Notes: generated by a model from the letters alone, not told the origin. A stretch of 64,000 nucleotides of DNA from Candidatus Syntropharchaeum butanivorans (GCA_001766825.1 LYOR01000003.1:155219-219218), one strand, 5' to 3'. Shown: positions 37,750-47,779, counted from the first letter of the stretch. Numbers and translations are program-made.

Positions 37750-37885
37750 CCTGAAGAACCCAGGAGACTCAAGGATCTCATTCAAGAGTGGTCCTCTTGC
37801 CCCCATCCCCATCTGCGTCCCGCAGGTCTGCTCTGGTGATATCCCCGATCAGCACCTCCACGATCGCGGTTATCTCAATACTTTC
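37750..37885 (-). pseudogene. degenerate fragment of an RCK/K+-channel gene, paralogous to 42832..43869
   Basis: By-eye alignment to about 43090..43250: GACTCAAGGAyCTCATTCAmGAGTGGTCCTsTTGCC...; about 34-nt deletion between CCT repeats and a 1-nt indel. Confidence 0.75.
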
Positions 37886-39011
37886 CATACAGTCTCCTGA
37901 AGATAGTGGGGCATATGATGCTTGTTATCATCGCGAGGAGAATGATCGCTGATTCCAACCTGCTATCGATCAATCCAAGCTCTACACCGACTGCGGCCAT
38001 CCCTATCACCATGGACAGCCTTGATGATAGCAGAACCCCTGCCAGTAGACTCTCCTTTAGCGTGTATGTTCCCGCAAGGATCAAAGAGGGTATGATCTTC
38101 GCGATGAGTGCGATTAAAAGGAGTGCCGGGACGAGATGGATCCCTCCTGATATCAGCCCATCAAGGTTAAAGCTCATGCCGACATTTATGAAGAAGATCG
38201 GGATGAGAAAGCCATAACCTATCCCATACAACTTCTGCTCAAGGACTGTCCCCCCTCCAAATAAGACAGAGAACATCACTCCCGCAAGAAAAGCGCCGAG
38301 TATCGCTTCGGCCCCAAGTGCCTCTGATAAGACGACAAAGATGAGCATGAGGGCAAAGGATGCCCTTACACCGATTTCTGATGGTTGATCCGATCTAAAA
38401 AGCTTTGAAAGACCTTCTGGAAAGCGCCATATCAGATATCGTCCCAGATAATAGACGCCAAAGAACAGGAGAAATAACAGTGGGATGAACGGAACCTTCT
38501 CTCTTACACCACTTTTAAGATAGAACGTATATGCTGTTACGAGCATTATAACCGCGAAGTCCGCGATGAATGCGAAAATCATGATTGTCTGGCCGTATTC
38601 ACTTCGTGTTATCCCGACCTCTCGTAAGGTTGAAACAATGAGTCCGATCGCTGAGCATGAAAGGATTATTGCAAGATAATACCCATATCCCAGCTGGTGT
38701 ACCATCATGATCGAGGTTGCAAAGGTGAGTAAAAACATAAGAGTCCCCAGAATAAAAGATCTCAGGCCATGAAGTTCCACATGGGAGAAATCAATCTCCA
38801 GACCGATTAAAAACATCAGAAAAACGAAACCAAATCTTGAAAGAAATGCTATTCCCTCTTCTTCTCCTGAGAAAATCCCAAGAACACTTCCACCAATGAT
38901 TATCCCGCAGATTATCTCGCCAACAACCGCCGGGATACCTATCCTTTCAGATATTATGGGGATGAGGAATGCAAGAACTGCTATGATAAATAGAGGGAGA
39001 TATGTGCTCAT
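37875..39011 (-). CDS. CPA2/KefB-type cation:proton antiporter
   Basis: Multi-TM; GIPAVVGEIICGIIIGGSVLG, FLIGLEIDFSHV, LGAFLAGVMFS. Confidence 0.9.
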   Translation of the reverse strand: MSTYLPLFIIAVLAFLIPIISERIGIPAVVGEIICGIIIGGSVLGIFSGEEEGIAFLSRFGFVFLMFLIGLEIDFSHVELHGLRSFILGTLMFLLTFATSIMMVHQLGYGYYLAIILSCSAIGLIVSTLREVGITRSEYGQTIMIFAFIADFAVIMLVTAYTFYLKSGVREKVPFIPLLFLLFFGVYYLGRYLIWRFPEGLSKLFRSDQPSEIGVRASFALMLIFVVLSEALGAEAILGAFLAGVMFSVLFGGGTVLEQKLYGIGYGFLIPIFFINVGMSFNLDGLISGGIHLVPALLLIALIAKIIPSLILAGTYTLKESLLAGVLLSSRLSMVIGMAAVGVELGLIDSRLESAIILLAMITSIICPTIFRRLYGKY

Positions 39012-39014
39012 CTA

Positions 39015-40136
39015 TCAGGCAACTGTAAGAACGGAGCAGCTGGCATCATTCACGATCTTTCTTATCATACTGGATCGTATGATGCCTGTACCTCTCCATG
39101 GGATCACTATAAGGTCATACTTTTGACTCTTCACCTCTTTCACCGCCTCAATCATCGCGTTACCGTCCACTTTCAACTTTATAATATCCACATTCTCCAC
39201 CTCTCCACGCTTCTTTATTCTCTCCCGGAATTCTGGTGACATCTCCTCTAAAACCAGTACAGAAAGGTCAGATCCGAAAAGGTGAGCTATCTGAAGTGCA
39301 ATAATGAGAATTCGCTCAGATACCTCTGATGAGTCGAGAAGCACGAGAATATGCCTGTAATAATTGCAGGTTCTTGCCACAAGAACCGGACATGAAACCG
39401 ATCTCATCAGCTGTAAGATGACGTTTCTATGGAGGAGTCTATCGATGAGTGCAATCTTTTCATCATCTATTATTATGCAATCCGCCTCGTGGAGGTGGCT
39501 TTTAAGCATCTCTATCAGCTTCCCCTCCTCAAGTAGATGGTTAAATAACGGTACGCCTACCTCTCTGGCCATGGCCTCCTTCTTTCTTAGCTCCATGATA
39601 TCAGAAGAGATCACCTCTACTACCGTCTTCCCATTTGAGGCTGATGCGATGAGTAAAGCTTCCTTAAAAGCCTTTTCAGCCCTGACTTTACCGATCAGTG
39701 GGACGAGTATCTTTCCAAAAGGTATGGAATTACTATCCAGCCCATCAGACCGTAGCAGGTCCCCGATGTAGTTTGCAATCATCTTTGCAGGAAACGTAAC
39801 AGTCTCAACACCAAGCCTTCGAAACCGCTCCTCGTGCTCTGGATCCTCTACCCTCACCACGATCTTTGGAACTCCATACCGCTTCGCGATGGAGGCGGAT
39901 CGATAGTTGACCTCATCATCATCGGTGAGTGATATAAAAGCATCAGCCTCATCAAGCCCCACATCCAGAAGGAGTTTCTCATCTCCACCGTCCCCGATAA
40001 CTACCCTGGTGTCATGAATTCTTGAGGATCTCTCGGCTGCAGATGGATCTGCCTCGATGATAATCGAGCCGGGAAACTGCATCGCCACCTCTCTCCCAAT
40101 TCTTCCACCACCCACTATTATCCTCTTTCCCATCAT
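39015..40136 (-). CDS. RCK_N (TrkA-N) domain fused to two UspA-like domains
   Basis: IIVGGGRIGREVAMQFPGSIIIEADP; IDDEKIALIDRLLHRNVILQLMRSVSCPVLV; HILVLLDSSEVSERILIIALQIAHLF. Confidence 0.82.
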   Translation of the reverse strand: MMGKRIIVGGGRIGREVAMQFPGSIIIEADPSAAERSSRIHDTRVVIGDGGDEKLLLDVGLDEADAFISLTDDDEVNYRSASIAKRYGVPKIVVRVEDPEHEERFRRLGVETVTFPAKMIANYIGDLLRSDGLDSNSIPFGKILVPLIGKVRAEKAFKEALLIASASNGKTVVEVISSDIMELRKKEAMAREVGVPLFNHLLEEGKLIEMLKSHLHEADCIIIDDEKIALIDRLLHRNVILQLMRSVSCPVLVARTCNYYRHILVLLDSSEVSERILIIALQIAHLFGSDLSVLVLEEMSPEFRERIKKRGEVENVDIIKLKVDGNAMIEAVKEVKSQKYDLIVIPWRGTGIIRSSMIRKIVNDASCSVLTVA

Positions 40137-40160
40137 TAATTTAATCCGATTCCCCTGTAT

Positions 40161-42161
40161 TTAAGGATTCTTTAAATCTCCCTCTCGAAAGAGGTCAGAG
40201 AGCAGAAGAATCTCATCAGGCCTCCCGAGTGCGATGATCATATCCCCTTCAAGGAGTTTCACACCCCCATCTGGATTTGGAAGTCTTGCATCTCCCCTGA
40301 TTATAGCAAGTACGGTGATGCCATACCTCTGCCTCAACCTGATCTCTGAGAGTGTCTTTCCAACTGCAGATGAGCCCTTCTTAACCCTGAACGTACCTAT
40401 CTCAAGATCTGAGAGATGAATCTCAATCTCAGAGGGGGATATGGGTTTTTTATGCATGCTTCGAAGCATTTCATAGTTTCCTCGCCGGATCTCGGTGACA
40501 TACCTTTCAATCTCATCCCGTGGTACGAGATACCTTGATAACACCCTCACAAAGATCTCCACAGATGTCTCAAACTCCTCCGGGATGACCTCATCTGCCC
40601 CAAGCTCGAGCAGATGTTCCATCTCCTGAAGGTAGCGGGTTCTCACGATTATATGTAGATTCGAGTTGAGCTTCCTTGCAAGCTCTGTTATTCTACGGGT
40701 TGCAATCGGGTCTGAGATTGCAACAACAAGGACTCTTGCCTCCTCAATCCCTGCATCTTTGAGGACTCCCACTCTGGTTGCATCTCCATAAAAGATCGGT
40801 TCACCCTTTTCTTTCTCAAGTCTCACGGTCTCTGGATTTGCCTCTATTATGACATAAGGGATCTTTACAGCCGATGCAACCCTTGCGAGATTTCTCCCAT
40901 TGAGACCGAACCCGATGATGATGAGATGGTCCCTCATGCCCTTTGCTTTATCCACATCTCTGAGATAGCTGCCTGTGAGCAGCCGTTCCGGGATAGGTAA
41001 ATGTGATGCAAGGATTGTAAGAGATGGTGCTATTTCCATCATGAAAGGTGTTACCGCCATCGTCAATATAGAGCCTGCGAGAAGAGCCTGGTATTCGTTC
41101 TGGCTGAGCAAACCATACTGAGCGCCGGTGTGAGAGAGGATGAACGAGAACTCTCCCACCTGGCTGAGCGCGATGGCTGTGAGGATTGCATATCTCATCG
41201 GAAGGCCCAGTATAACCGTTGAAAAACCGGCAAGCATGGATTTTACCCCTAAAATCCCAAAAGTTACGAGCAGAATGAGCACCAGGTGATCTATAAGAAA
41301 GCCAGTATCAAGAAGCATCCCGATAGAGATGAAGAAGAGGCTTGCGAAGAGATCTTTAAAGGGGGTAATCTTATCGAGCGCCTCTTGACTGTATTCAGAC
41401 TCAGATATGATAAGACCTGCCAAAAATGCACCAAGTGCAAGGGATAGGCCCATGCTGGATGTAAGGTGTGCAATCGCAAGGCATATTACAACCACGCTGA
41501 GAATGAACAGTTCTTTACTCCGTGTCCTTGCAACCTGATGGAGCAGGTGGGGCACGAGCCATCTTGCGGCGAAGAGAACAAGGGATATTATCACAATCCC
41601 TTTGGCGATGAGAGGGAGGAGCGAATGATTGAGCGTACCTGGACTTCCGGCAAGCAGGGGTGTTAATAACATCATCGGAACGATGATAAGATCCTGGAAG
41701 AGGAGGATCCCCATTGATGCCTGTCCGTGCGGGCTATCGATCTCACTTCTCTCCTGAAGGAGCTTCATCACGATGGCTGTGCTGCTGAGTGATATGACAA
41801 ACCCTATGAAGACAGATTTACCGGCGGATAACCCCATCACCTCTGCAACGAGCGTTACACAACCTATGGTCAGCAAGACCTGGAGTGATCCACCGATCAA
41901 GAACATTCGCCTGATCCGCGAGAGGTTCTTCAGCGAGAACTCGATACCGATGGTGAAGAGAAGCAGGACCACCCCAAGCTCTGCCATCACCTCAACCTCT
42001 TGCACAATCTCAATCAAGCTCAATCCGTGTGGCCCTGCCAGAATGCCTGTAAGCAGGAGGCCAACGATCGGTGGCAGACGTATCTTGTGGAACAGAAAGA
42101 GGATGAGAATTGAGAGCGTGAAGATGATGAGTATATCCCTGATAAATATGGTTGTCTCCAC
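40161..42161 (-). CDS. KefB-type K+/H+ antiporter with RCK_N and RCK_C domains
   Basis: Multi-TM followed by HLIIIGFGLNGRNLARVASAVKIPYVIIEAN and a C-terminal TrkA_C-like module. Confidence 0.94.
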   Translation of the reverse strand: METTIFIRDILIIFTLSILILFLFHKIRLPPIVGLLLTGILAGPHGLSLIEIVQEVEVMAELGVVLLLFTIGIEFSLKNLSRIRRMFLIGGSLQVLLTIGCVTLVAEVMGLSAGKSVFIGFVISLSSTAIVMKLLQERSEIDSPHGQASMGILLFQDLIIVPMMLLTPLLAGSPGTLNHSLLPLIAKGIVIISLVLFAARWLVPHLLHQVARTRSKELFILSVVVICLAIAHLTSSMGLSLALGAFLAGLIISESEYSQEALDKITPFKDLFASLFFISIGMLLDTGFLIDHLVLILLVTFGILGVKSMLAGFSTVILGLPMRYAILTAIALSQVGEFSFILSHTGAQYGLLSQNEYQALLAGSILTMAVTPFMMEIAPSLTILASHLPIPERLLTGSYLRDVDKAKGMRDHLIIIGFGLNGRNLARVASAVKIPYVIIEANPETVRLEKEKGEPIFYGDATRVGVLKDAGIEEARVLVVAISDPIATRRITELARKLNSNLHIIVRTRYLQEMEHLLELGADEVIPEEFETSVEIFVRVLSRYLVPRDEIERYVTEIRRGNYEMLRSMHKKPISPSEIEIHLSDLEIGTFRVKKGSSAVGKTLSEIRLRQRYGITVLAIIRGDARLPNPDGGVKLLEGDMIIALGRPDEILLLSDLFREGDLKNP

Positions 42162-42163
42162 TA

Positions 42164-42835
42164 TCAGGACCCCCTCAAGTCCCCAAACATCTCTTTAAAC
42201 CGCTCTACCTGTTCCTCATGTCCTATTACCGCGAGAACATCCCCTGCTTCAATCCTTGTGGATGGCTCTATCTCCACAATCACGTCCTCCCCCCGCTTTA
42301 TCCCGATGACCGTGCAACCGGTCTTGAAACGGATGTCAAGATCAACAAGGCTCTTTCCAACCATCGGTGAGCCATCCCCGACAGTATGCTTCAGGATCTC
42401 AATCCCCTCACAGAGCTTCACAACATCCTCCAGTGTATCTGCACCTGTCACAAGCTTTGCAAGCATCTGCCCTGCCACGATCGGGAGTGCTGCAACAAAG
42501 TCTGCACCTGCACGGTATATCTGCTCGATACCCTCAACCGTGTTTGCGCGTGCTAAGATCACGGCGTGTGGGTTCATGCTTCGGACAAGAAGCGTTGCGA
42601 AGATGGTATCCGTATCCTTCTCCAGGAGTATTATGACCATTCTTGCATTCCTTACCCCTGCAAGATCCAGTGTCTCCTCCTCAACCCCATCTCCGACGAT
42701 ATAAGGTAATCTTGCCTTTTTGAGCTTTTCTTCGTCCCTGTCTACGATTACAAGCTCTGTTTTACCCCTTATAACCTCCACAACCGCCCTACCAACATCA
42801 CCGTACCCGATCACGACATAATGATCCTTCATCAC
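42164..42835 (-). CDS. trkA: Trk-type potassium uptake regulator (RCK_N + RCK_C)
   Basis: YVVIGYGDVGRAVVEVIRGKTELVIVDRDEEKL; MVGKSLVDLDIRFKTGCTVIGIKRGEDVI. Confidence 0.88.
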   Translation of the reverse strand: MMKDHYVVIGYGDVGRAVVEVIRGKTELVIVDRDEEKLKKARLPYIVGDGVEEETLDLAGVRNARMVIILLEKDTDTIFATLLVRSMNPHAVILARANTVEGIEQIYRAGADFVAALPIVAGQMLAKLVTGADTLEDVVKLCEGIEILKHTVGDGSPMVGKSLVDLDIRFKTGCTVIGIKRGEDVIVEIEPSTRIEAGDVLAVIGHEEQVERFKEMFGDLRGS

Positions 42836-43869
42836 TTCTTGAACCCTCCTGTTGTGAGCGCTCTGAGCCTTGATAGCTGCTCCATCGTACCCACACAGAG
42901 GAGGACCGAGTTCTCCTGGATAATCTCATCTGCAGACGGGCCAAGTGTGAGCTCCCCTCTATTCCAAATCCCGACAACATGCACCCCGGTCCTGAACCTG
43001 ACCTCGGCCTCCCTCAGGCTCTTGCCGATCAGCATACTCCCGGGGAATATCGGAAGCTCAACGATCCTGAGGTTCTTGAAGAACTCAACAGACTCAAGGA
43101 CCTCATTCACGAGTGGTCCTGTTGCCCTCATCCCCATCTGTGTCCCGTAGATCTGCTTTGGTGATATCACCCGATCAGCACCTGCGTATGCGAGATACTT
43201 CGAGTTCTTCACATCCTCCACGATCGCGATTATCTCAATATTTGGGAAGGATGATGCAAGGAGTACAATCGATGCGTTCGTCTCATCATCCATATTCGCG
43301 AGAAGCTTTCTCGCATGCACAATCCGTGCGTCGATCAGAACCTCGCGCTTGGTTGGATCTCCCCAGATACACGGTATCTTATGACTTACCAGATACTCGA
43401 TACTCTCCCTGATGGGGTCCACCACGATGAACGGATGCTTTTCTGATTGAAGCTCGGTTATCAGGGATGCCACCATCGGGTTATAACCGCAGATTATGAT
43501 ATGATCCTTCAATTCCTCCGGGGCCACCCTTGGAAAATCCTCGATGAGGTTCTTTAGCCGCTCTTCTACCATTGGGACTATGACGAAGGGGATGAACATG
43601 CCGAAAAGCATTAAGATACCCGTGAGCTGGACGATAATCGAGAACGCTCGAAGAAAATCTGTTGTAAGCTCAATATCCCCATACCCAACGGTCGTCATCG
43701 TCTGGATCACCCAGTAGATGGCTGTTGTGAAGCTGACCCTCCTCCCCTCAATGATCTTCATCAACTCAACGAATATCGCTGCATATGAGAGGGTGAAGCC
43801 CACAATCACAAGAAGGTAAAATAAGATAAACCTTAGATTCTTATCGTCTAAACGCTTCACTCTTCTCAA
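42832..43869 (-). CDS. RCK-gated potassium channel (2 TM, MthK-like)
   Basis: TMTTVGYGDIEL selectivity filter; HIIICGYNPMVASLITELQ; RCK_C tail. Confidence 0.93.
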   Translation of the reverse strand: MRRVKRLDDKNLRFILFYLLVIVGFTLSYAAIFVELMKIIEGRRVSFTTAIYWVIQTMTTVGYGDIELTTDFLRAFSIIVQLTGILMLFGMFIPFVIVPMVEERLKNLIEDFPRVAPEELKDHIIICGYNPMVASLITELQSEKHPFIVVDPIRESIEYLVSHKIPCIWGDPTKREVLIDARIVHARKLLANMDDETNASIVLLASSFPNIEIIAIVEDVKNSKYLAYAGADRVISPKQIYGTQMGMRATGPLVNEVLESVEFFKNLRIVELPIFPGSMLIGKSLREAEVRFRTGVHVVGIWNRGELTLGPSADEIIQENSVLLCVGTMEQLSRLRALTTGGFKK

Positions 43870-44743
43870 TCCCCCTCACCAGAAGCGTGAGAATACGATT
43901 TACAGGTGTATCAACCCCCACTTCTTCCCCTAATCTCACAATCATCCCATTTATCGCATCTATCTCAGTCTTCTTACCTCTTGATATATCCTGGAGCATC
44001 GATGAACGGTTTTCAGCGGTTCTTCTTGCAACCTCCTCCACTCTATCAATGAGATCATAACCCAGGTCAATCCCCTGTTTTCTCCCAACTTCAACAGCTT
44101 CAAGGCTCGCATATCTCATAAGCTCCCTCAGCTGTGGTATTTCAAGAAGTTTTCCATTCTTAACTCCTGTGATCGCAGTTATGGCATTTATCCCCACATT
44201 CACAACGAGCTTCTCCCAGATCTTCCTTTTTATTGAGTCTGTCACACTCGTCATGATTCCTGCCTTATTCAGGAGGTCTGAGAGCCGGGAAACCCTCTCT
44301 GTGATCGAACCATCAAGCTCTCCGATTACGGTTTCACCTATACCTGTGTGGCTTACATGGCCCGGCTCAAGAAAGAGTGCACCGTATGATGTGACCCCCC
44401 CGATGACATGCTCCCTCCCCACAACCTCTGCTATTTTCTCCTCATTCCCAAGACCGTTCTGGAGGCTTAAAACTATCGTATCGTCATTTATAATCAAGCT
44501 TGAGGCTGCTTTCTCTGTATCGTAGGATTTTACCGTGAAAAGAATAAGATCTCCCTCTTCTGGGTGAGTAGATGCCCTTACATGGACGATGGCATCTGTC
44601 ATACCACTTATCTTCAATCCTCTTGAGTTTATCGCATCTACATGGGATCTCCTTCCGACAAGCAGAACATCCTCCCCTCTTAACGCAAGAAGCCCCCCAA
44701 AGAGACTTCCTATCGCACCTGCACCCATGACAACGATTTTCAT
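43841..44743 (-). CDS. panE: 2-dehydropantoate 2-reductase (ketopantoate reductase family)
   Basis: VVMGAGAIGSLFGGLLALRGEDVLLVGR, SLQNGLGNEEKIAEVVG, WEKLVVNVGINAITAITG. Confidence 0.9.
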   Translation of the reverse strand: MKIVVMGAGAIGSLFGGLLALRGEDVLLVGRRSHVDAINSRGLKISGMTDAIVHVRASTHPEEGDLILFTVKSYDTEKAASSLIINDDTIVLSLQNGLGNEEKIAEVVGREHVIGGVTSYGALFLEPGHVSHTGIGETVIGELDGSITERVSRLSDLLNKAGIMTSVTDSIKRKIWEKLVVNVGINAITAITGVKNGKLLEIPQLRELMRYASLEAVEVGRKQGIDLGYDLIDRVEEVARRTAENRSSMLQDISRGKKTEIDAINGMIVRLGEEVGVDTPVNRILTLLVRGIEKSEAFRR

Positions 44744-44813
44744 CTCATAAATCTAATACCCTCTAACTTAATATATCCACCGTCATTTATAGGTATGAAG
44801 AAGGGGAAGTGGG

Positions 44814-45632
44814 ATGACGTCGGATGATAGAAGCCAGCTGAAGGTCAAGGATTACATGACCACGGATGTGATTGCGGTACATCCTGATCAACCGATAAGC
44901 GACGTCATCAAGCTGATCAGGGCCACACATCATGATGGTTTTCCTGTGATTGAGAATGGAAACCTCGTGGGTTACATCTCCTCTCACGACCTCATCATGC
45001 ATGATACCAACCACTCTGTTGGAGAGGTGATGACAAAAAGCCTCCTCGTTGCACACCCATCTATGGGTCTTGACGATGCTGCAAGGGTTCTCTTCAGATC
45101 CGGGAAGTCAAAGCTCCCGGTGGTCGATGATGAGGGGAAGATGGTTGGAATTATCACAAATACAGATGTTATAAGGTCACACATCGAGCGCGCCCACCCC
45201 GAAAAGGTCTCAAAGATCAGGAAGATGATCGAGGCGATTCATGGGATAAAGCTGGAGCTTAAGCGGGGTCTTGTCAGGGTGGAGGATCTCGTCCCGACCC
45301 AGTCGAAGGTTTATGCAGATGAGCTTGAAGGAAGGGGATATGAGCTGAAAAAAGGACTGAACGAACCAATAATTGTTATCCAGAAGCCAAATAAGGCAAT
45401 TCTTGTGGATGGACACCACAGAGCGGTTGCAGCAAAACAGCTCGGAATCAAAGAGCTCGATGCTTATATTCTGGTGATGAAGAAGGACATCAAGCTCGGG
45501 CTTGAGGAGACCGCTGAAAAGAAGGGGATCAAACGGCTTGACGATATAACCATACTGGATTACGCAAAGCATCCCCTTGTAGAGGTCACAGAGCGCCTCT
45601 TGAGGAGAGACTCAGATCAAGCACGGGAATAA
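44814..45632 (+). CDS. CBS-pair domain fused to ParB/sulfiredoxin-like (SerK-like) domain
   Basis: DYMTTDVIAVHPDQPISDVIKLI, VGIITNTDVIRSHIE; EDLVPTQSKVY...ILVDGHHRAVAAKQLGIKELDAYIL. Confidence 0.82.
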   Translation: MTSDDRSQLKVKDYMTTDVIAVHPDQPISDVIKLIRATHHDGFPVIENGNLVGYISSHDLIMHDTNHSVGEVMTKSLLVAHPSMGLDDAARVLFRSGKSKLPVVDDEGKMVGIITNTDVIRSHIERAHPEKVSKIRKMIEAIHGIKLELKRGLVRVEDLVPTQSKVYADELEGRGYELKKGLNEPIIVIQKPNKAILVDGHHRAVAAKQLGIKELDAYILVMKKDIKLGLEETAEKKGIKRLDDITILDYAKHPLVEVTERLLRRDSDQARE

Positions 45633-46501
45633 ACCGCAAACTCTTTCAGGACATCCGCCCTGCTCACAATCCCCTTAGGTACACCTTTCTCCGTGACAAG
45701 CACAGACCCGATGTTATACTTATCCACAAGCTTTGCAGCCTCGTAGATCGACTCTTCACTCTCGATCGAGATGACCTCTTTCTTTGCGAGATCCTTCACC
45801 CTGGTGTGAAGCTTCCCTGATGCAACCGCCCTTCCTATGTCCTTGAATGAGATGATGCCTTCTATCCTGTCCCTGTTCATTACAAGTGCGCGCTGAACAC
45901 CACTCTCAACCAGTATACGTGCAGCCTCCTGGATTGATGCATTGGGAGGGATGAAGACGAGCTTTGAGGTCACATACTCCCCTATGGGCATCATCGGGAG
46001 CGTGATCATCTTCTCTATCTCAATCAAGAGCATGTTCTCTGAGTCATCTCTTCCAATTACCCTTCCGTATATTATGAGTTTGTTCACAGGTGTTGGGCCT
46101 ATCTCGACGAGATCGCCCTCTTTGAAGATGCGGATGTTTCCTATCATCCGGAGGGAGGAGTGGCATGTAACAGGATTTCGCAGCGTCTTGAGATGAACCT
46201 CCTCGACCGTAACCCCCTCTACAAGCTCACCATTGAGCTTGACAGGGATATGCACCTTACCCTCTGTCGTATCAACAGATAATATCTCATAAGCCTTCCC
46301 CGTAGCTTTATATCCACCCTTAGGGCCTGGCATTCCCTCAACCAGGCCCAGAACCTTGAGTGATTGCATCTGGTTCCTGATTGTGCCAGGGTTACGGTCG
46401 ATCAACTCTGCAATTTCTTCTCCTTTAACAGCGGCGCCCTTCTTGTGATAAATCCCTATAAGCGCTGTTAAAACCTCTTTCTGAATCGGTGTAAGTTCCA
46501 T
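45617..46501 (-). CDS. HTH + CBS-pair transcriptional regulator
   Basis: ELIDRNPGTIRNQMQSLKVLGLVEG; YVTSKLVFIPPNASIQEAARILVESGVQRALVM; GIVSRADVLKEFA. Confidence 0.87.
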   Translation of the reverse strand: MELTPIQKEVLTALIGIYHKKGAAVKGEEIAELIDRNPGTIRNQMQSLKVLGLVEGMPGPKGGYKATGKAYEILSVDTTEGKVHIPVKLNGELVEGVTVEEVHLKTLRNPVTCHSSLRMIGNIRIFKEGDLVEIGPTPVNKLIIYGRVIGRDDSENMLLIEIEKMITLPMMPIGEYVTSKLVFIPPNASIQEAARILVESGVQRALVMNRDRIEGIISFKDIGRAVASGKLHTRVKDLAKKEVISIESEESIYEAAKLVDKYNIGSVLVTEKGVPKGIVSRADVLKEFAVYSRA

Positions 46502-46637
46502 TGCAGCTCCCCATTCACCACTAATAATAGGTACAAACTAAACTTTCTCAATCTAATATATAAGAATATCGTTCAAGAGGGATATCAGCTTATCGGATCG
46601 GATCTTAAATCTCTTTTTCGGTCCCGGGGTATGTAAC

Positions 46638-47603
46638 TCATTTTCCTTCAGCCAAATCATATTCATTCCTGAACCATTTTATCGTCTCTTTCAGCCCCTC
46701 TCTCAGTTCATACCTCGGTGTATACCCAACATCCCTGGCCCTTGATATATCTGCAAGTGAGTCTCTGATGTCTCCAGGCCTTGGATCGGTATACTTGCAG
46801 GAAAGCTTCACACCGAGTTCATCCATGATAAGATGTGCCAGTTCATTGATGGTGACCCCCTTCCCTCTTGCAATGTTGAAAACACCTGTAGCATCGCTTA
46901 CTGCCATTAAGATATTCGCATATACGACATCTTTAACAAATATAAAGTCCCTTGTCTGTTCTCCATCTCCGTAGATGACTGGAGGCTCCCCATTCATCAC
47001 CTTCATGATGAACTTCGGTATTACCGCTGCGTACTCTGAGGCCGGATCCTGTCTTGGACCATAGACGTTGAAATATCTCAGTGAAACAGTTGCAAGACCA
47101 TATACCTCTGTAAAGACCCTGCAGTAATACTCACCTGCGAGCTTTGAGACGCCATAAGGGGAGAGCGGGTTCGGCATCATATCTTCTACCTTGGGCAGAA
47201 CAGGTGTATCACCATATACAGATGATGATGAGGCATAGATCACCTTTTTGACACCTTTTTTCTTTGCTGCAAGAAGCACATTCAACGTTCCTCTGACGTT
47301 CACCTCATCCGTTCTGAGGGGATCTTTCACACTGTGCTGAACACTCCCAATTGCTGCATGATGGAAGACGTAATCAACCCCTTCAAATAACCTCTCAAGA
47401 AGGGGTAGATCGAGTATGCTACCCTCTACAAATCGAACATTCTCAAGCGCAAGAAGATCCCTGATGTTACTAACCCGCCCTGTGAAGAGATTGTCGAGAA
47501 GAATAACCTCGTTATCCGGTGCAAGCTCATGAGACAGGTTTGAACCGATAAATCCAGCTCCACCGGTGATGACGAGTTTCCTGTCTGTTATAACTTCTAC
47601 CAT
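46638..47603 (-). CDS. NAD-dependent nucleotide-sugar epimerase (GalE-like SDR)
   Basis: LVITGGAGFIGSNLSHEL, YASSSSVYGDTP, SPYGVSKLAGEYY, VSLRYFNVYGPRQDP. Confidence 0.94.
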   Translation of the reverse strand: MVEVITDRKLVITGGAGFIGSNLSHELAPDNEVILLDNLFTGRVSNIRDLLALENVRFVEGSILDLPLLERLFEGVDYVFHHAAIGSVQHSVKDPLRTDEVNVRGTLNVLLAAKKKGVKKVIYASSSSVYGDTPVLPKVEDMMPNPLSPYGVSKLAGEYYCRVFTEVYGLATVSLRYFNVYGPRQDPASEYAAVIPKFIMKVMNGEPPVIYGDGEQTRDFIFVKDVVYANILMAVSDATGVFNIARGKGVTINELAHLIMDELGVKLSCKYTDPRPGDIRDSLADISRARDVGYTPRYELREGLKETIKWFRNEYDLAEGK

Positions 47604-47779
47604 TTTTGCCCCACTTTTAAAGAGGACTTAATCTCTGATAAAGGTTCTTTCAGGATGTAGGTGGGGATCTGACACCTCTCCCGGTAAGCTCACAGAGCGG
47701 AAGGACAACAAGACTTTTATACTCTGAGAGGTAATATTCATATCTCACTTTTTGTGAGAATATTCGAGGTGTAGCAAAT

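Noticed and set aside
37700-37900. 66-aa plus-strand ORF MGELSQAKYKKLWKDPV...
   Set aside because: Most of it is antisense translation of the decayed RCK fragment.
42979-43412. Plus-strand ORFs inside the K+ channel gene
   Set aside because: Shadow ORFs antisense to a clear RCK-channel coding sequence.
44814-45632. Chromosome-partition ParB protein
   Set aside because: No HTH/parS-binding domain and no ParA partner; CBS fusion and GHHRAVAA motif fit a SerK/Srx-like enzyme better.
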